From positions 248,001 through 312,000 of the forward strand of contig BDIU01000118.1 of the NCBI GenBank assembly GCA_002118135.1: a DNA stretch of 64,000 nucleotides, in the 5' to 3' direction. The DNA comes from Trebouxia sp. TZW2008. Its lineage: Eukaryota; Chlorophyta; Trebouxiophyceae; Trebouxiales; Trebouxiaceae. Each line of letters opens with the position of its first letter. Position 1 is the stretch's first letter. The notes beneath the pieces are model-generated. The model searched no databases, was not told where the DNA came from, and saw only the letters and a list, made by a program, of their open reading frames with translations. A program made the translations under genes and the position numbers. Below are positions 12,101 through 23,468 of this stretch, one piece after another.

Positions 12101-14796
12101 AACAATGTCTCCTCAGGCACTTAAACTGCAGCTTCAGGAGTCGCCGTCCAAAGCCAACATCATCTGGCAGAATCTTCTCAATACCAATGTCGGTCTGTTC
12201 CATCATGTACTTGGCCATAAGCAGTGACAACAAGCGCATTGCTGCAGGGACGAGGCTATCTTTGTGATTGCCATCAGTTGCATGCTCACAGCTGTGTAGC
12301 GGCTTCATGGTGCATGATGGATCAGGATCAGAAGATTGTGTAGGCACTGCTTCAGACAGGTCTAGCGCATCAGCCAGCATGGGCATCAACACTTCTTACA
12401 GCCCCTTGGGCAAATCTGTGCCTGGTTGTATGACGAGAGCAGACGCCAGCTTGATTGCATGCAGCTGCTCTTCACCTACGTACAGACTTGGAGTCACAAT
12501 GTGGCCCTGTGAAGGTGAATTGTTCTGGCATGTGAATGTTCCATGATGTAGTTTGATCTGTAATGTAGGATGTGGCAAAAGAGCATGTGAATTGGCGCCA
12601 CATTGAGCTTGCCTATGTCTGCTGTAGGCATTTGAAAACCTGTATGTTCTGACAACTTTGATGCTGGCCGCGTTCTTGCTGTTGTGCATGTAGAATCGTA
12701 GACTAAAGTCATGCAGTGCCACCAAGGACACAGAGTTGACCAGCACCATACCAGATGCGCCATTAGCTCTGACAGCCTTGATCAAACTGACGCAGAGGCT
12801 ATACATGTCTGCTTCTGCATCTGTATCAGTCCGGATGGACAATACTGCAGGCAACTCCCGTGACAGCACATACACCACTGCATCCTGTTGGAGCGGCGCC
12901 ACCAACATGAGCGTCAAGACATGTAAACTGGCTGCTGTGCATTTGTGATCTGAATGCTGCAGCAGCTTCTGAATGCACGCCAACAGCCCTGCATGCAGCG
13001 CTCAGGAAGCCTAAATGTCCATGCCCGTAGCAGGGAATAGCACTGAAACACGAATGAGCTGCCACACAGACGAGCACCAGAAGGACCAGCTGACAGCGTT
13101 GAGAAGTCTTTGCTGTGTCAGGTGATGCCAGCTACCCTATCCACAGGGCATAGCTCACCAGGTCTCCATGAGCCATGGAATACGGTCTGGGGTCTAGAGA
13201 AAGCTGCTGACAGAGCCCTCAAGAGCTTCTCTAAAGTGATCAGTTCACACTATGAATCAGGCTTGTCACTCTGCTTGAATGTCACCACAGCTGAGTCTAA
13301 AGCAGCCACCAGATGACTGACAGCTTGGTTGCGCTGAGCTTCTGTCAGAACTGTTGCATTGAGCATGATGTGTCGGACACATGCTGCAAGCATTGCTGCC
13401 GCCAAGGAACTGGGCTGCTGATATACTACTGTGTGCCGTTTCGTATTGTGCCGCAGTGAGTCGGCAGTAATGACTCCATTGATATCACAGGCTGTCTGAA
13501 TACCAGCTGCAATAGCGACACATCTACATATGCCAGATAATGAGACAGCTGGTCTGGGAAGTTCAAGAGTAGGCTATCGATAAGTGATCCCATGCACTTG
13601 GGGATGGACTGAGCGCTTCATGTCCATATGGTGCTTCCACTTTGTTTCAGGTTCAGTGGGGCGTGTTAGCGCCTTCAAGGGAAGTGTTGACGGAACATGG
13701 ACCAGCACGTGGTATGCAAGACCAGAAAGCCGTCATGTTGACGCTTTGTCACCATGTCAGTGGCGTTTGCGCCGTGAAAACCCTCTGCGGAGACCAGGAT
13801 CAACCGCAGCGGCCTTGTCTACGATAGAAGGCAGTCGAATCGAGCAAAGACTTTGACTCTACAATAATAAATCTGTGAGGAAGCTCCAGCAACTCAGGAC
13901 GTCATCCATATAGAAATCGCAGGACGCCCGAACCTTTAGCAGTGATCAAAGTGTACCTTGTCCAAGCATTGCTCGGGGTGCACAAGAGCAGGCAGCTGCG
14001 TGACAATGTGGACACATAATTGCCGTATGCAACTAAGACTTGCACTTCAGCTGTTTCTGCCCTCTGGTGGCGCAAAGCTTTGCGTCAGATTATGACAATT
14101 CCAAATTGTGTAGTGCCAGAATTTTGAGTGAATTGATGGCTCTGAAACAGATGGTAATCAAGGCTTGCACAGCTGCCGCTGCAGCTGCAGTGGTGGGCAT
14201 TTCGCATGCTGGAGCCAGCCAAGTAGAGTGATGGCATGTGCTGCTACAGGCGGCTGTCTAGTAGCCTCAGCTGATCAGAATCTGTACATATGTTTTGCCC
14301 TTGTCTTGTCAAAACGAACAGGATTTGAACAGGACTTACCGACAGCTTGCTCTCAACAGCCTCTAGGCAAAAGCAGCGTTGCTGTGGATCCTTGACATCA
14401 ACACATAACAACAGGCACATAACAAAGCAATACAAGATCTAGTGAAGCAAGGGCTATGTGCCTCAAAAGGCTCAGGCTGTTGAAGTCATAGAGGCTGTCA
14501 AGCGCCTGTCTGAGCAACTCTGTAGTTATTGTTTCCAAGCGAAGGCATATAAAATGCCTCATATGGCGCAGATCTCCTGCACACTTGCTCCTGGTTCCAC
14601 ATTGTTCTGCTACACTATCGTCTGCAAGTCTTCATGATCTGCAGGACAGTAGTGAGGGTACGTCAGCTGCTTGTCATCATGCACCTGATTGCCAGCAGCT
14701 CAAAGCATGCTGTACAATGGAGACACAGAATAGATCGTACAGGCAAGCATGAAAAGGTGATCTGGGGCGCTCAAGGTCCTCCATGAGATCCTGTAA
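6184..14796 (-). CDS. Large hypothetical protein, mostly alpha-helical (HEAT/ARM-like)
   Basis: A series of same-strand open segments flanked by plausible splice sites looks like one long gene. In transcription order they lie near 14796-14690 (LMEDLERPRSPFHACLYDLF), 14580-14455 (LETITTELLRQALDSLYDF), 14400-14245 (RCFCLEAVESKLSVSPVQIL), 14225-14095 (AVQALITICFRAINSLKILA), 14030-13955 (LCVHIVTQLPALVHPEQCLD), 13575-13163, 12983-12640 (CTAASLHVLTLMLVAPLQQD), 12392-12080, 12060-11990, 11808-11640, 9422-9150, 9060-8975, 8935-8873, 8148-7780, 7635-7450, 7294-6905 and 6765-6184. Composition is rich in Leu/Ala helices with short loops, as in HEAT or ARM repeat scaffolds. I recognise no family. An in-frame TAG occurs near 13250. 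The region could also be two genes, or one gene partly decayed; 9500-11500 contributes no clear exon. The start codon was not found. Confidence 0.45.
9423..11540. other. Stretch without recognised exons
   Basis: Apart from the triplet tract, this interval has only short open frames on both strands and no familiar domain. It is inside the span of the large minus-strand hypothetical gene and may be long intron sequence. I saw no terminal repeats of a transposon here. Confidence 0.35.
10901..11070. repeat. Imperfect CTG/CCG trinucleotide tract
   Basis: About 170 bp are built almost entirely of imperfect CTG, CCG, CTC and GAT triplets. Every frame is open and gives runs of Leu on the plus strand or Ala on the minus strand. 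It lies in a stretch with no recognised exon, probably an intron of the large minus-strand gene or decayed sequence. I treat it as a simple repeat and not as coding. Confidence 0.85.
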
Positions 14797-15162
14797 CAAC
14801 AGAGATCTAACATGGTGACATTAGACAAAAGGCTTGAGCAACAAGCATAATTCAACCAAGGCATGCACAGCCAGTGCATGCGTACATAACAACATTCAGC
14901 ATCAGGCTTGAGCTTGATGGCAGCTGAAAAGGCTTTTGACAAAAAGTGCTTTGCTGTCCAAGAAATGAGCTTCGAAACATAACGTGCTCATGCACAGCAC
15001 CACTATGCATGCAAGGCCTGAGCTTGCTGAGTGGTGTCTTTGCACAAGCACAAAGTCATGTTGGTCAATGAATCAAGCAAGCAACCAGCAAACAAACCCA
15101 CCAACCAGTCAACCAATCATTTAACAATCAACACCACTCAAACCAAGCAAAAGATGAGTCGA

Positions 15163-18100
15163 TCAATCAATGAAGCCAGCGATCAAGGGCAGACCTGAGC
15201 GTGAAGGAAGCAGCGGAGGCTCTTGAGAGGGTCGGCCTAGGACTGGTTTGCTGTCTGACGGGGCTGTATCTAAAGGCACTTTGCGGTTGGTCTGGTCTCC
15301 TGGAGAGGCCAGCATAGCCCCAGCTGGAATGGCTCCATTCTTGGCGCCCATGTGTTCTGATAGCCCTGCCAGCTCAGCATCCTCATCCATAGCAATGGCC
15401 TGCGTTGGTCGCATGTTGGGTGGCTAAAGCATGTAAAACCTCTCTTCTTTCATGACATACTGAAGTGATCACTCTGCCTTCATACGTTTTTCCAGTGGCA
15501 ATATGAACAAGCAACTGCTCAGGTAGCTTGGCCAGCGCTGACAATGTGAGTGATGCAGGGCTTGAGGCACTTGACGCTTATGGCTTGTGGACCACAAACA
15601 GACATTGTGGAAAGAGTGCCTTGCTGAAGTTGCAGTGCTGATACAATGCAGCAAAAGTGATGCTGCCAGGTGTTAGATCATAATCACTCTGTGTTTTCAC
15701 AGGCAGAGCAAAGCATGACAAACAGCCTTGACTCCAACCTATGAAGGGTATGGAGCAGGCTTACATGCAAGCAGGCCATGAAGAAGCAAAAGTCAAGAGG
15801 CTGCGACAGGGAAGAAGCTTGTGTACCTGCTCAGCCTCAAATAGCGCTTCATCAACATAGATGCCATCAAGGCCCTGGTTGTCAAACGGGTCCTCCAGGG
15901 CCAGGCTCACATTCAGCAACCCCACAAACGCCAAGTTGAGCTGCAGCGTCACATGATCATGCTGAGATAGCAGCCATGCATTGCGCTGTCCAAATCAGCA
16001 TGATGTCATGCGTGAAGGTTTTGAAAAGCATTACTTTACTGCTGCCATCGTCACTAATGTCACCTGCTGACATGCCATGAAGTCAGGCAAACAAATGTCA
16101 GCTTTGCAGGCTGACAGTGTGCACTTGTTTGTGCCCTGTGACATAAATCGCGAGCGAATGTACGCCTCAGCTGGTGAGTTGAGTGGATCTGAGGGTGTCT
16201 GCAGCTGAAATTGTAGTGAAGCTGTCTGTGCTGTCTGTTGCACTGCTGCTATTGGTCACGTGCGATGACAGTGTGCACTTCAAATCCTGCCTTTGCACTG
16301 TCAGCTTCAATTGACAAATCAGCAGATTGCTGTATGGTCATCATATGAAGGTCGATGTGTAAAGAGCTTGATATGATCCTGCCCAGTGACATGGAGAGAG
16401 TCAGCAGATGGAGTAGGAACTTACAAAGATGGCCAGGAACAGCTCAAAGGCAAAGCTGCGGGCCCCCACTCGCACATCAGCGTAGTAAGGCCCAAAAAAC
16501 AGGGGCACAAACACAACTACATAGAAGCGCGCCAAAGCTCTGATGCCTTGTGGAGTCCTGCAGCAGGACAAAGCAGCATCACTACAAAGCTGCTTTGCTA
16601 GATTGCAGTGATAGAGCTGCGTGTATGGGGTTCAGTGGCTGCCAAAGAGCAGCATGCGGCATCCAAGTCAGCATGTGCAAGTCATGCAATGATTAGCATA
16701 CTGACAATGCACGATAGTTGACCAGCGGTGCAAAGCATGCTGTGTAATCTTAGGCAATCATGGCAAGCAGAGGAGGTACTGTTGCCAAGCAAGGGCTTCT
16801 CGTGCTTGCACTCAGCAGCACAAACACAAAGAGAACTCCATGAAGAAGTACATCATAATCGAGTGAGACCTGGCAGCACGGTGGCATGCATCACCTGTAC
16901 TCCTTGACAACAGCCATGCGCTCAAAGGCGCATTGCAGGCGGAACACCTGGGAGCTGAGGTGCACCAGCTGAGCATCTGGCAACCCTGCCCGCTGCAACA
17001 CCTGCACCACGTGATCCCAAAGTCACCTGAGTCACGTTTGCTTTGGGCTCATGTAGTCCGACTCCAGCCTGCTGTGCAGCTGATGCTGCCCTTGCACAAG
17101 GGAGTCATCTGTTTGCAACCTTTGGGTAGGTCTTGTATAGAATGCAGCCTTTGATTGCATGCCACAGGCAAGACATGCTCTGCAAGCCTTGTGCACATTG
17201 AACAGCAGAGCTCATACAATCAGGCACGCGCTGTGTATGCACCATCTGTTTGTTGCCGTAGCAGTCATAGCCTTCTTTGCGCCACGCGATGAAATTTGCT
17301 GAAGCCAAGATGCCGTCTTGAATGCCTGACATGCATCAGAGTGAAAGGGACGGACTCAGGCGCTGTTTGAGAAGCTGAGCAGAGGTTTGTTGACATTGTT
17401 GAGAAGGTTCCAAAAGGTTGTTGACTTTGAGGCAAACACTAATCAGTTGCCTCTGATTGCCAGACACATTTGCCTGTGCTTTCAAGCCAGGAAGTCCAAT
17501 GAGTCACATCTGGCTCCCTAAGTCGGACTGTAAATTTGATTGATCGAAAAGCATGTCATGAACTCCTGCTATACAGACAGCAGCAACAGCTGATGACTGA
17601 CCTCTGAGGACTTGGAGAGCTTCTTGAAGGAGGCTGTGATGCCGCGCACCAGCTTGGCCCTCTCAGTGGCAATGCGCATCTGCAACATCAAGCTTCAATA
17701 AGCAATCATCCAACAGGGTGCGAGAAAGTGCCAGGTGTACAGTCACATGGCGATGCGCATCTGCAACATCAAGCTCTGGTAAGCAATCATGCAACAGGAT
17801 GCAACACAGTGTCATGTGTACAGTCACATTTCCATTGGAGCCAATTGGGCCTGGTTGACATGTGAAGCCAATCCAATTCGTCCGATTGGTGTCACGCGCC
17901 TATTACTCATATCCGTGTGATTGGGCCATTTTGCGCAACATCTGGTTGATAGCAAGTCTGTGCACTTTGCAAGGTCTCAGCAGACAGCTGAGAATGGTTG
18001 ATGTGGGACAAAGCAGCTGTTGCCACTTCAGCTTATGCACGACATGTCAATACAGTGAATCTTTTTGTAAGGACACTCAATGTAAGGACAGCGCCGTTGG

Positions 18101-19187
18101 TAAACAAACGCTGCATTTTGACTGCAGTGGTCTCTCACAACTTGATGTAAGGACAAATTTCTTAAGAGCCAAAGCAGTCATTACAAAGAGAATTTACTGT
18201 ATCAGACTCGTGTCAGCAGCAGGCTCACCATCTTCCTTTTGACTCCTGTGTAGGGGTAGTATCTGCTATAAAACCTGGGCGGCAGGAAATAAGCTCTCAT
18301 GCCATCTGCAGTCATGCAATATAGGATCAGAAGTTGCAAAAAGAGCAGCTCTGAGGATCGTGTGTGCAGCTTGGTCGTAAAGCTAAGTCAAGAGATGCAT
18401 GAAGCAGTCCTTTGTGCACTGCACTGAACACGACAATAGGAAGCAAGTGCAGCTTGCTTGCATGAGTGTACCTTACCCACTAGCGAGAAAAGCAGCTGCT
18501 GCACTGTGGCCTGATGCATGGAAGACACAGCCCCATTTGGCAACCAGTCTCGATGCGCCAGGTATATATGAAGCAGCAAGGACTTGACTGCAAGTACACA
18601 GCACATGTGTGGGCCTGGAATACATGGCACAAGCAGTCCCAAGCGGACAGCACAGCGCTGTGCACTGCATCCTAAGTGTAAATTTAGTCACCTTCAACAA
18701 GATCTTGAAGAGCTTGCTCCCGCCTTCTGAAAGCCTATGTAAGCACAGCAGCAGCAATCAACACATATTGTATTGCTTTGACACAGCCTACTGTGCAGTG
18801 CCACTGGCAGGGGATGCAGGAGCGCTGGCACATGCTTACTATCCAAGTGAAGCCCAGCATGGGTAGGATGATGAGAAAAGCCACAAGTGTCCAGTCCAGC
18901 TTGTAGGCCACTGTTGCATTGTTGAGATGGTAGTAGGAGTAGAAAGCACATGAGGATATTGTGATCAGCACATTATATACGCTGAGCCAGCTCTGAAGCA
19001 GGAAGAAGACCCACAAGCTGGACAAAAGATCTCGGAGATGCCGCGAGGCAGATCTGAGCTGGTGAGGGGTGTCAAAGAGTCGAGTGGTGTCTAACAGCTG
19101 AACTCCACGCGAATGTAAGCTGAACGGAGCACTTCTGCTGTTTCTGACGCCTTCACTGAAGTTCCCAGGCGAAGCAGCTGCTTCCAT
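15163..19187 (-). CDS. Conserved multi-pass membrane protein of unknown function
   Basis: The ATG at 19187 opens MEAAASPGNF. Successive exons give a hydrophobic pair (SSLWVFFLLQSWLSVYNVLI; LDWTLVAFLIILPMLGFTWI), then AFRRREQALQDLVE (about 18733-18690), an exon with LAHRDWLPNG (18590-18475), FLPPRFYSRYYPYTGVKRKM (18300-18232), ATERAKLVRGITASFKKLSK (17690-17600), LPDAQLVHLSSQVFRLQCAF then ERMAVVKEYR (17010-16900), and TPQGIRALARFYVVVFVPLF (16565-16427). Next come LQLNLAFVGLLNVSL and EDPFDNQGLDGIYVDEALF (15950-15830), and a hydrophilic tail ending in TGA at 15163. About four membrane helices are visible. The acidic loop after the last helix loosely recalls bestrophin-type channels, but that link is only a suggestion. 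A further open exon at 14796-14690 might belong to this gene instead of its neighbour. Confidence 0.7.
17676..17830 (-). repeat. Tandem copy of an exon edge in the membrane-protein gene
   Basis: Two adjacent copies of about 75 bp share GCGCATCTGCAACATCAAGC, AAGCAATCAT and GTGTACAGTCACAT. The first copy spans the acceptor of the exon starting MRIATERAK. The second is inside the upstream intron and again contains an acceptor-like TTGCAG followed by ATGCGCATCGCC. Confidence 0.75.
18053..18199. mobile_element. Pogo/Tigger-like MITE, copy 1
   Basis: A 147-bp element is flanked by TA on both sides. It begins CAGTGAATCTTTTTGTAAGG and ends with the complement of CAGTAAATTCTCTTTGTAA, giving imperfect terminal inverted repeats. 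The interior contains repeated GATGTAAGGACA-type motifs. It is related along its length to the element at 39868-40041 and sits in an intron of the membrane-protein gene. It has no coding capacity. The assignment to the pogo/Tc1-mariner group rests on the TA target site and CAGT ends only. Confidence 0.75.
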
Positions 19188-19831
19188 CCAAGTTGGATCT
19201 CCTCAACTTAGATTTTTGAAGGTTTCTGGCCTTATGGTGGCAACAAGCGAGGCGGCGCAAGTCGGCCTTGTCCACCCAACAGTAGCATCTCACTTGAGTG
19301 CGATCAAGCTCCCGGTGACAGCAGACAATGAAAGCTTAGCAAGGAAGCAACGATGTGTGTTTAGCCTCACGTAGCAATTCGGGCAGCGTTCGGTCGCAGT
19401 GCCGTTGTCGCCTCGCAATGCAAAGCGTTGTGATGCAAGCCTGCTGCAAAATGAACACTGAATTTGCTCTCTGACCATTACTAACGAAGGGGGCTCCCCC
19501 TTGCCCAAAATTGGGGTGCAGCAGCTGAAGCTTGTGGTGTGGCATTCATTTGCATCGAGCTTGTCCATGTGCTTGCAGTGCGTCAAACATCACAGCGAAG
19601 CCTGCGCTCATGTAAATGCAGATGCTCAAGTGAAATGTCGTTGTTTCGCTTATCAGCTGACAAAGAGTTACACTATGACAGAATGTGCAAGGGAGCTGCT
19701 TCCAGCGTGCATTGCTTTCTGCTTTGTCAGCTTGAATCTGCAGTGGACAAGCCTGACAAAGTCATCCCACGGTTTCATTGGATGATCAAGAATTTGTGAG
19801 GTGCCAGACGCTATGTATGTGTCGTTGCACA
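19188..19831. other. Intergenic between AFG1-like and membrane-protein genes
   Basis: Both neighbours are on the minus strand, so this holds the 3' end of the ATPase gene and the promoter of the membrane-protein gene. Short plus-strand open frames at 19501-19799 have no recognisable domain and no supporting splice context. I see no gene. Confidence 0.5.
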
Positions 19832-22800
19832 TCAGCACTTAGCGCTGCTAGTGGCCTGCACCTTGCACATTTCAGTCAAGCGTGATATTGCTCGCTGATA
19901 CATAACAACCTCCTCGTGGAGCAGAGCAACTGATATGGGCTCATCTTCCAACTCCTGTGCCAGGTCTGCCTTTTGGTCCTCACCGAGTCTTGTCGAAATG
20001 GTTCCAGCTTGCTCCAGCTTGGCTGATGCAGAAGCCAGCTCAGCATTTGTGACAATGCCCAGCTGCCTGGCACGCTTGAGCAAGGCCGCAAACAGCTGCA
20101 TCACAAGCTTGAGAATCAAGGACTAGGTGGCATGGACGCAAGCTTGCTGTGCAATAATATTTGGCAGCCATTGCCAACTTGTTAACACTGCAGACAAAGA
20201 CTGGGAAAGCAGCTGCGAGACATTTGCAGCTAACACTGGACACAGCATGAGGCACAGGTGGCATCTTCTGTATGCTCTGTATGTGTGGCATGTTGAGGTG
20301 CAGTCTATTGCTGCAGAGCTGCGGACGGCTATGATATGACGCCCTGGTCCATTTGTCAATGAGAGGGTGCAGATGCAAAAGCAGCAGCTGATCACAATGC
20401 AAGCATGTGCATTGCAGGAACTGCGATAATGAAAGTGAGCTACACCAGCAGCATTTTTGTGCATACCTGTTGCGGCGTGTCAGCACTTGAACACTCCAAG
20501 CGGCACCTCATGTCATATATGGTGTCTATGAAGGTGACCAGCCGTCTGGCTTCATTCCTTTGTGACCACTCCAATGCAGGAATGTCCTGTGGTACAGAAA
20601 ACTATTGGTTTCTGGGCGCAGCATGCTTTGTGCGCTCCCCTGAGCAAAGCATAATTGTTGTTGCTGACATGAAAACTTGGTACTGAGTGTCGCATACTGA
20701 CTGAGATCTGACACACTGCCAGTGAGGCATGAGCAGGTTCATCTCAACTAAATGCATGATTGATGATGACACTCATGAAATACAGGCAGCTGCAAAACTA
20801 CCTGAGTTTGTACTGCATTGGTGGTCAAACATTTTTGATGCAAAATGCAAATCTGCAAAACATAGCAGCCAAGCCTGCAAAATGCATGCAAAGACATGCA
20901 CTTTTGCCAAGTCAATGACAACATTGTTGCACATCTGCTGTCCCCAAACAACTTGCCAAGCAGTAAGGGGCAAGTCATGCAAGTGCAGAAAAACATGCCG
21001 TGCAAAATCACACCTCCTCAACAAGCGCAGATGGCAGTAAGACTGCATTGCCCATGTGATGGTAGGTGCATCAACAGGCAGGCAATACATGATCTGAGCA
21101 CACACCTGGATGAAGATGATTGGGTAGGCAGCAGCCAGGGCCACCATGTCTGCAGGGCCTAGGGCGCCTCCCTGGTCAAGCCCCTGCGCTAGCCCCTGCT
21201 GCCCACACACCTGTGCTACGAACATGTCAACCCTGTCTGTTCAGTAGCATGTCAAGGCTGCTGCAATGCCAAAAGATGCCAGGTGGCAAAAATGTGAGCT
21301 CTGCTTGGCAGTTGTGCTCTACAGGTGAGTTGCACAAGGACAGACGCAGACAGGTGTCAAGGACTGCTTCCATCAAGCAGGGGCAGTGTTTTCTTGCAGC
21401 CTTGCCATGATGCAAGTTACGTCCAGCTGCTCGTGCTGCTCACAACTTTTCTCAAGATGCACCGCTTTGAGCAATGGAAGGTGTTTGAAACCCAGCAACT
21501 TGGCATTTTATGCATGCAGTGGCCAGTGCTGATGACAGTCTGTGTGTTCATGATGGGGTGTAGAGGAGACAAGGACTGCTGAAGCAACTGTAAGTACCTC
21601 TCTGAAGGTGAAGAAAGCTGCTGGCGATTCTAGCTCAGTATCTGGGCCAGCTGCTTGTGCCAACTGCCTGCTGGAGACTTGCCTGGGGATGTGCAGACGC
21701 CTGCCAAAGCCCACATCCAAAGTTGCCTGTTGCATAGCGGGAAGTTGGCATACACATTTCAAACATGTTGGTCTGCCTTATGACACAACTGTATGCAGAG
21801 CAAAAAATGCTACTTTGCGGACATTGTTTGAAAGTGCATACACTTGCATGTCATATCAGCTAAGAATGATGCTGTGTCGCAAAAATGCAGCAATGCCTTC
21901 TCTTTGGGAGCATTGACACATTGCAGCATGACTTGCTAAACAAACAGAAAATGCAGCAGCATGAACAATAGCTATTGGTGTTAAGCCACATCAGACCGCC
22001 TGTACATTGGACATATTGCACTCTGATCAGCAGTCAATGTTGCTGTACCTTGGTTTCATGTGATCCAACGGTGTTGACCCATGTGTCCCTCAATTGGGCG
22101 CTGCTCCCTGGCCCAATCAGCATGAGCCCCTGCCGCAATTGCTTTAGGGACCCTGGAGCTGGCTTGCTGCCAGGCGCAGTGGGTGATGCAAGAATACTTT
22201 CCAAAACATGATCTCTCAGTCTGTAGTCATTCTCCCCACTTACCTGCACATGCTGTCCAATGTGTGATAGCTGGTTCATGCAAATGATTACATTGACTGC
22301 AGTAGGCAACATGTCGGCAATTGGCACTGTATCGCTGCAAATGCACATGCCATTGTAGAAAGTGCTTGCTGTTGACTGTCCTGCAGCAAAGCTTACCTCA
22401 ACAACTGCTAATTGCATCTGTATTAGCTTGACAAATGGCAGGAAATATTGTCTGTTCAGCCCATCCTTATACAGGTCTGACGGCATTTTGTTGGATGTGC
22501 ACAGCACAAAAGTACCATGTTGTAAGAGCTTTGTAAAGAGCTGCATTGGCACGAATGGGTCTTGTCCAGCGTCATACATGAGGCTTGCAAAGCATTGATC
22601 TAGCACAGCATGATACCTGGCTAAGAATGAGCGCATCAGCCACATCAGATACATGCAGCTCATCCAAGCATAGTATTTTGGCGCTGTTGGCTATGCCTTG
22701 AGCTGTGATTTCCACAGGGTGCTCTTGAAGTTGAGCATATCTGCAAAATATAAGTGCTGTTACATGTGCCCATACACATACTCTTGATCATGATTCAAAA

Positions 22801-23468
22801 GCCATGACCAAGCAATGTTGCTGTAGTCATAGCCACAATAGATTTGGCACAGAATAGCAATCAAATGCACTGCCCAGCTGTTACTGACTGTAGCGTGCAG
22901 GCAGATCTGCTTGCCTGTACACTGGCAGTCCAAATTGGCTCCTTCCTTTGATGCGTGGTAAAGACTCTTGCAGGTTATGCAGCTGAGTATGTATCTTGAC
23001 CATGAATTCATGAAAGTGTAAACGGCATATACCAAGCTGCTCTCGGTCAGCATCCGAGAAGGAGCTACAGAACAGATCAAGGAGCATAGTCTTGCCACTG
23101 CCGATAGTTCCCCACAAGTATGCACCACGCGGAAACGGCAAATCTGCAGAGGCTGTGGCAGGTTCCTTCGAGGCTCCGTCGTCCATGTTGGAACCTGTCG
23201 CGGATGTGTCATTTGCCAAGCTCTGTCGGACGGAGTTTTGGAGCGCGTTCAGCACTTTGGCTGCGAATGTTTGGCTGTGATCTTGCTTCAGGCGACCTGT
23301 TGTCACCAGGTCTTGCAGAGCTGTTGCGACGCTACTGTAGCTCCTTGAAGATGATAACTGCTGCAAGCTGCTTCCCCTTATATAAAAACTCTCAAGAGCC
23401 GATGCGCCCATTACGAGCAGCTGTTGGCTGTAAATCGACGAACATCGAGCAGTCAACACATGCAACAT
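19832..23468 (-). CDS. AFG1L: AFG1/LACE1-family mitochondrial AAA-type ATPase
   Basis: Family members act in mitochondria in inner-membrane protein quality control; the bacterial relative is ZapE. The ATG at 23468 opens MLHVLTARCSSIYSQQ, a plausible mitochondrial presequence. Walker A is GTIGSGKTMLLD (about 23110-23075), followed by LHFHEFM, a family hallmark. Walker B, LCLDELHVSDVADALIL, is near 22670-22620. TSNKMPSDLYKDGLNRQYFL follows at 22500-22430, then DYRLRDH (22225), VGFGRRLHIPR (21715-21680), PADMVALAAAYPIIFIQ (21170-21120), NEARRLVTFIDTIYD (20560-20515) and the closing helix YQRAISRLTEM (19895-19862). Stop TGA is at 19832. All family blocks occur in order, so the gene looks complete. 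I infer the organelle from the family and the N-terminus. Confidence 0.92.

Noticed and set aside
13240..13262. Reassigned TAG codon, as in some ulvophycean algae
   Set aside because: TAG ends MetAP2 exactly at the expected family terminus and also closes the hydrolase and B3 genes sensibly, so the standard code fits; the single internal TAG is better explained by splicing or decay.
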